Assembly: GCA_020350425.1 (NCBI GenBank)
Contig: CP070716.1
Location: 2,368,967 to 2,432,966 of the forward strand
Reading direction: 5' to 3'
Source: Gemmatimonadota bacterium
GTDB lineage: Bacteria > Gemmatimonadota > Gemmatimonadetes > Gemmatimonadales > GWC2-71-9
Length of the DNA stretch: 64,000 nt
Within the stretch, counting starts at the first letter, position 1; each line of letters begins with the position of its first letter. Positions 60,151 to 64,000 of the stretch are shown here, in pieces. Under the pieces are notes generated by a model that saw only the letters and a list, made by a program, of their open reading frames with translations, did not search any database and was not told the DNA's origin. The position numbers were made by a program, and so were the translations under genes.

Positions 60151-62381
60151 GCCACGCCCCCGATCGGACCGTAGTGCTGCCGCGTCCAGCGCCGGCGGCG
60201 CCACAGCCAGGCCACGGCGAAAGCGATGATCAGCAGCGGCATACCGACCATGTTGAGGTACTTCACGACTCTACGCGGCGTCTCGCCCTCGAAGACGAGC
60301 GCCGGCGGGCGGCGGTTCTTTGAGCGGATCTGAATGAGCGCGTCGTCTTGCGCCAGCCAATCCACCGCGTTGAGTACGAACAGCATGCCCGTGGGCGTGG
60401 TCTGCACGTAGCGGTCCGTGACGAACTCCGAGTTCCCGACGAGCACGACGCGCCCGAGCGACGGGCCCTCCTCACGCCCCGCGGCCTGCGGATTCACCAA
60501 GGCCGCGAGGACCCGCTCACTCAGGTCGTCCTGGGGGAAATCACGCTGCGGCGCGATCAGCGCACGTCCCTCTTCGACGCCGGCGGCGCGACTCGTCACG
60601 AACAGCGGGACCACGGTCCCGGGAGCGGCCCCCGCCGTATCGATGCTGCTGGTCCACGGCAGCACCATGGCCTCGAGATCGGCGTTCACGGAGATCGCCT
60701 GCGTGCTGAGCGCACGAATCCAGAAGGGATAGGAGATCGGCATCCGTCCGAAGGAGGTCGGCACCGACACGGCCTCGTTGGAGGCGAGGTCGTACACCAT
60801 GTCAGGCCGGACCGAGACACCGTACGGCTCCAGTACCGCGTTCCAGGCCAGCGGCTGGGCCGCGGCCTGGAGCCCCTGAGGTTGGACCCGCATCCCGCTC
60901 GCCAGAACCAGCGCGCCGCCACCTCGGGAGAGGAAGGCGGCGAAGCGTTCCAGTTGCGCGCTGTCCAGCACCGGCGGTGGCCCGGCGAGCACCAGCACCT
61001 CGATCTCCGCCGCGATCGGCAACGAGTCCGCCGCCGGCACCGTGCGCACGTCGTAGGTGCGCTCCAACTGCTGCCGCACGGCTCCATACGTGTTCCCCTG
61101 CCCCGGATCGGCGCGCGACTCGACGAGGCCCACGACCGTCCGTACGGGCCGCGTGAGGGTGCGGATGAACGAGATGAGCCGGTATTCCAGGTCGTCGGTG
61201 CGGGTCACCACCGGGATCGTCTCGGCGGCGTCGGCGTATTGCACCGCGATGCCGAGGTAGCCCTGCCGCAGTTGCAGCTGGGCTTCGCCTACGGAGCTGA
61301 ACTGGACCGGCGGGATCCCCAGCGCGCGGGCCTCCGCCATCGCCTCCTCGTCCTCGGCTGGATCGAGCTCCAGCACGCGCAGGTTGCCGTCCCCCGCGGA
61401 GCGGAAATCCGCGAGGAGATCGCCGATGTCGCGCTTGATGATCCCGAAGTCCTCGGGCAGCTCCTGCGTCACGAAGAGCTTCACCGTGACGAGGTCTTCG
61501 AGATCGCCCAGAATCTCCTTCGTGGCCGGCGAGAGCGTGTACGCCTTCCCGGGGGTGAGATCGAGCCGCCCGCCGATGTGTCCTCCCAGGAGGTTCACGA
61601 CCGATACGAGCGCCGCGATCAACACCGTGCCGAGCTGGAGACGGCGGCGAGTGGCGCGCACCGGCGAGAGCTTGCGGCGCATCACCCCGTAGTACGCCAA
61701 TGTGAGGAACAGCCCCGCCACCGAGAGGAAGTAGACCGCGTCCCTAAGGTCGATGACGCCCCGCGCGATGTTCTCGAAGTGCGGCAGCACCGCCAGGCTG
61801 GCCACGAGCTGGGCCAGGCGGGGCGGCAGCCCGGTGATCATCGGGCCTGCCCCCGCCAGGATGAGCAGGAACATCACCGCCACGCCCACGATGAACGCGG
61901 TGATCTGGTTGGGCGTCACGCTGGAGGCCCACAGCCCCACTCCGGTGAACGCCGCCGCCAGCAGCACGGCGCCGACGTACTGGGCGAGCATCACCCCGAC
62001 CTGGAGGTCGGCGCCCAGCGAGAGCCCGAGCGGGATCGTCACCGTGAGCAGCAACGCCATGCAGCCGAACAGTAGCGCCCCCAGGTACTTCCCCAGGACC
62101 AGCTCGACCTCGGTGATGGGCTGTGCCAGCACCACCTCCAGGGTCCCCGACCGGGCATCCTCCGACAGCGTGCGCATGGTGACCGCGGGCGCGAAGAAGA
62201 GGAGGATCCAGGGCAGCAGCCCCAGCATCGGCCGCAGCGTAGCCAGGTTCTGCAGGTAGGCCGTACGGAAGAAGAGGAAGTTGTTGAACCCCAGGAAGAC
62301 GACCAGCAGGATGTACCCCGTGGGGTGATCGAACAGGAACCGCAGCTCGCGGCGGGCGAGAGTCCACACCGGCTTCATCAT
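60147..62381 (-). CDS. ABC-2 permease fused to a GldG-type auxiliary domain
   Basis: Protein of 744 aa. Residues about 1-235 are a six-helix ABC-2 permease like GldF (MRTLSEDARSGTLEVVLAQP is the conserved cytoplasmic segment). A helix at about 250-268 starts the GldG half, which has the DLTPGKAYTLSPATKEILGD opening, the DPAEDEEAMAEARALGIPPV motif and a Rossmann-like domain ending in AWLWRRRRW after the last helix. In Bacteroidetes GldF and GldG are separate proteins needed for gliding with GldA; fused versions occur in other phyla. The ATPase gene is directly upstream with a four-base overlap. Gliding itself is not implied. Confidence 0.9.
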   Translation of the reverse strand: MMKPVWTLARRELRFLFDHPTGYILLVVFLGFNNFLFFRTAYLQNLATLRPMLGLLPWILLFFAPAVTMRTLSEDARSGTLEVVLAQPITEVELVLGKYLGALLFGCMALLLTVTIPLGLSLGADLQVGVMLAQYVGAVLLAAAFTGVGLWASSVTPNQITAFIVGVAVMFLLILAGAGPMITGLPPRLAQLVASLAVLPHFENIARGVIDLRDAVYFLSVAGLFLTLAYYGVMRRKLSPVRATRRRLQLGTVLIAALVSVVNLLGGHIGGRLDLTPGKAYTLSPATKEILGDLEDLVTVKLFVTQELPEDFGIIKRDIGDLLADFRSAGDGNLRVLELDPAEDEEAMAEARALGIPPVQFSSVGEAQLQLRQGYLGIAVQYADAAETIPVVTRTDDLEYRLISFIRTLTRPVRTVVGLVESRADPGQGNTYGAVRQQLERTYDVRTVPAADSLPIAAEIEVLVLAGPPPVLDSAQLERFAAFLSRGGGALVLASGMRVQPQGLQAAAQPLAWNAVLEPYGVSVRPDMVYDLASNEAVSVPTSFGRMPISYPFWIRALSTQAISVNADLEAMVLPWTSSIDTAGAAPGTVVPLFVTSRAAGVEEGRALIAPQRDFPQDDLSERVLAALVNPQAAGREEGPSLGRVVLVGNSEFVTDRYVQTTPTGMLFVLNAVDWLAQDDALIQIRSKNRRPPALVFEGETPRRVVKYLNMVGMPLLIIAFAVAWLWRRRRWTRQHYGPIGGVA

Positions 62382-63319
62382 TCGCCCGCCCCTCCCGTGA
62401 GCTGCCGGAATAGCTCCTCGAGGCTGCGCGTCTCCTGGTGCAGCTCGTAGAGCGTCCAGCCGCGCTCCCGGGCCTGTGCGAACACGTCGGGCCGTACGTC
62501 CCGGGAGCCGTCGGTGGTGAGGGTGACCGCCACCCGGTCGCCGCCCCGCGGGTGTGGCCCCTCCACGCTCAGCACGCCGGGCACACTTCCGAGGGCCGCG
62601 GCCACCCCCTCGCCCAGGACCTCGACGTGGACCTGTACCGCGCCCTCGGCCTGCGCCGTGAGCTGCTCGACCGGGCCGTCGGCGGCGAGGCGGCCCCGAT
62701 GAATGACCAGGATCCGGCTGCAGGTATGGCGCACCTCGGGGAGCACGTGGGTGGAGAGCATGACCGTGCGCTCGCGGCCCAGCTCGTTGATCAGGCGGCG
62801 GATCTCGACCCGCTGATTCGGGTCCAGCCCCTCGGTGGGCTCGTCCAGCACCAGGAGATCGGGCCGGTGCAGGATCGCCTGGGCCAGCCCGACCCGCTGG
62901 CGGTAGCCCTTGGAGAGCTCGCCGATCGGGCGGTAGTAGACCTCCCCGATCCCCGTGCGGGCGATCGCCTCCTCCAACGCCCGCCGGCCGTCCGGGCCGG
63001 TCAGCCCCCGCAGACGCGCGACGAAATCGAGGTACTCGGCCACCGCCATCTCGTCGTACAGCGGATTGCTCTCGGGCAGGTACCCGATGCGGCGCTTCGC
63101 CTCCCTGCCGGCCTCCGCCAGGGGCACGCCGTCGAATCGGATCTCGCCCTCGTCGGGCTCGTAGAACTGGGTGATCAGACGCATCGTGGTGGACTTCCCG
63201 GCCCCGTTGGGGCCGAGGAACCCCACCACCTCCCCGCGATCGACCGCAAAGCTCGCGGAGTCCACGGCGGTCACGCCGTTGAAGCGCTTGGTGACGTTGG
63301 TGAGGCTAAGCAGCGGCAT
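62378..63319 (-). CDS. ABC transporter ATP-binding protein (GldA-like)
   Basis: Protein of 313 aa. The ATPase motifs are complete: Walker A GPNGAGKST, Q-loop QFYEPDEG, signature LSKGYRQRVGLAQA, Walker B LLVLDEPTEGLD and the H-loop LSTHVLPE. A C-terminal domain of about 90 residues follows. It pairs with the permease-GldG fusion encoded next. ATG at 63319 is favoured over ATG at 63334 because the -10 box overlaps the latter; a start there would have no leader at all. Confidence 0.93.
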   Translation of the reverse strand: MPLLSLTNVTKRFNGVTAVDSASFAVDRGEVVGFLGPNGAGKSTTMRLITQFYEPDEGEIRFDGVPLAEAGREAKRRIGYLPESNPLYDEMAVAEYLDFVARLRGLTGPDGRRALEEAIARTGIGEVYYRPIGELSKGYRQRVGLAQAILHRPDLLVLDEPTEGLDPNQRVEIRRLINELGRERTVMLSTHVLPEVRHTCSRILVIHRGRLAADGPVEQLTAQAEGAVQVHVEVLGEGVAAALGSVPGVLSVEGPHPRGGDRVAVTLTTDGSRDVRPDVFAQARERGWTLYELHQETRSLEELFRQLTGGAGE

Positions 63320-63332
63320 TGGGTCGGGCAGC

Positions 63333-63362
63333 ATTCTAACCACAGCCTGCCGGGGCGTTCAA
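63333..63362 (-). promoter_or_regulatory. Promoter of the Gld-type ABC operon
   Basis: On the minus strand TTGAAC (63357-63362) and TAGAAT (63333-63338) are 18 bases apart. The distance from -10 to the ATG at 63319 is 13 bases, leaving a leader of only about five bases and no ribosome-binding site. Confidence 0.6.
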
Positions 63363-63412
63363 CCCCGACCCCCGTCAAGCGGGCGAATCTCTTGCGTCTC
63401 ATGCCCGGAAAC

Positions 63413-63426
63413 GTACTTTAAAGTAC
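63413..63426. promoter_or_regulatory. 14-bp perfect palindrome GTACTTTAAAGTAC
   Basis: This self-complementary sequence lies between the divergent ABC operon and the membrane-protein gene, 40 bases before the latter's GTG. A second half site (ACAAAGTCCTTTA) follows immediately. It is a likely operator of a winged-helix regulator. Confidence 0.6.
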
Positions 63427-63465
63427 AAAGTCCTTTACCCATTCCGGCATCTCGGGGGAGGAGCC

Positions 63466-64000
63466 GTGTCCATTCCCACGCACGAGGACCAGCGGGACGC
63501 GAAGGAGACGCTGGCGTTCATCCGGCGCACCATGGAGTCGGCGTCGACGTACACCGCCGTCTCCGGTTGGGGGCTGGTCGCGGTCGGCACCGTCGGGCTG
63601 GTGGCGGCGTGGCTGGCCTGGAGCGGCAATCTGGGAGCCGACCTGCGCATCTGGATCCCCGCCGCTCTCCTCTCGGTCCCCATCGCGACCGCCTTCAACG
63701 TCACGAAGGCACGGCGGCTCGAGGTACCCATCTGGACCGGAGCGATCCGCAAGGTGGTCTGGGTCATGGCACCCACCCTCGTGGCGGGGGGACTGCTCAC
63801 CATCGCGCTGGCGGAACAGGGAACGACCGGCCTGCTGCCGGGCACCTGGCTCGCGCTGTATGGAGCCGGGGTGACCGCGGGCGGGACGATCTCCGTCCGG
63901 GCGATCCGGGGGATGGGGGTCCTCTTCCTGATCCTGGGGGCGGTGGCGCTGCTCCGGCCCGAGTGGGGGCTTCCCCTGCTGGCTCTCGGGTTCGGCGGCC
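63466..64000 (+). CDS. Membrane protein with four or more helices (3' truncated by the window)
   Basis: The frame from GTG 63466 stays open to the window edge (178 residues). GGGGGAGGAG precedes the start. After a polar N terminus (THEDQRDAKETLAFIRRTME) come hydrophobic segments at about residues 31-51, 59-75, 85-105 and 115-150, with a basic KARR loop. I do not recognise a named family. Genes of this kind, preceded by an ACTTTAAAGT palindrome, often stand before a small winged-helix regulator, which would lie just outside the window; this is inference. Confidence 0.7.
   Translation, partial: MSIPTHEDQRDAKETLAFIRRTMESASTYTAVSGWGLVAVGTVGLVAAWLAWSGNLGADLRIWIPAALLSVPIATAFNVTKARRLEVPIWTGAIRKVVWVMAPTLVAGGLLTIALAEQGTTGLLPGTWLALYGAGVTAGGTISVRAIRGMGVLFLILGAVALLRPEWGLPLLALGFGG

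Overview
This 64 kb window is high-GC bacterial chromosome, dense with genes and with many ATGA/GTGA start-stop overlaps, and it is dominated by respiratory and extracellular-type multiheme cytochrome genes. I count about 124 canonical CXXCH heme-binding motifs plus three expanded ones (CX4CH or CX7CH). The mix of a Ccm-type cytochrome c maturation set, many GTG starts, a Gld-like ABC transporter, a recF-dciA-gyrB block and duplicated bc complexes suggests a metal- or mineral-respiring or electron-exchanging Gram-negative lineage. Gemmatimonadota or a related phylum is my guess from gene style only, with low confidence.

Layout. 1-3145: the end of a plus-strand cytochrome, then a convergent NHL-repeat lipoprotein plus a 14-heme cytochrome. 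3307-6872: ccmE-ccmF-ccmH-zinc ribbon operon for cytochrome c maturation. 6915-6988: a 37-bp tandem repeat. 6972-14620: housekeeping genes (glycerol kinase, an isolated hypB, and a minus-strand run of an alkyltransferase-like protein, CoA-binding protein, cyclophilin, nitroreductase, DinB, gamma-glutamyltransferase and mtnA). 14717-17718: a beta-barrel plus 12-heme plus 4-heme cytochrome set, a candidate porin-cytochrome conduit. 17868-22956: two CbcL-like quinone oxidoreductases, with 19-heme and 11-heme domains each fused to a membrane cytochrome b. 23073-31181: an operon of three GcvH-fold proteins without the lipoyl lysine, a periplasmic ferredoxin, an NrfD-like membrane subunit, a heme-c sensor kinase, its NtrC-type regulator and an archaemetzincin. 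31489-36526: a bc-type operon whose Rieske protein has lost all four cluster ligands and whose cytochrome b has lost PEWY, followed by 9-heme and 22-motif cytochromes. 36694-38259: a 9-heme lipoprotein. 38425-45769: an intact bc module (Rieske, cytochrome b with PEWY, 9-heme, tetra-domain class I cytochrome) in line with an octaheme-ferredoxin-NrfD module. 45934-49929: ogt, recF, dciA, gyrB. 50077-56398: ArsR regulator and an RND efflux operon with two small accessory proteins. 56461-64000: an M20 peptidase, a uracil-DNA glycosylase, a heme-binding protein, a Gld-type ABC transporter with a GldF-GldG fusion, and a truncated membrane protein.

How they may work together (inference). Quinol could be oxidised at the inner membrane by several parallel devices: the two CbcL-like fusions, the canonical bc complex, the ligandless bc complex and two NrfD/ferredoxin modules. 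Electrons would pass to periplasmic 9- to 22-heme wires and then across the outer membrane through the barrel with its 12-heme partner. The Ccm genes supply heme attachment. The heme-c sensor kinase/NtrC pair would be a redox switch for the set. A shared intergenic 8-mer lies upstream of three of the cytochrome-related transcription units in the same orientation.
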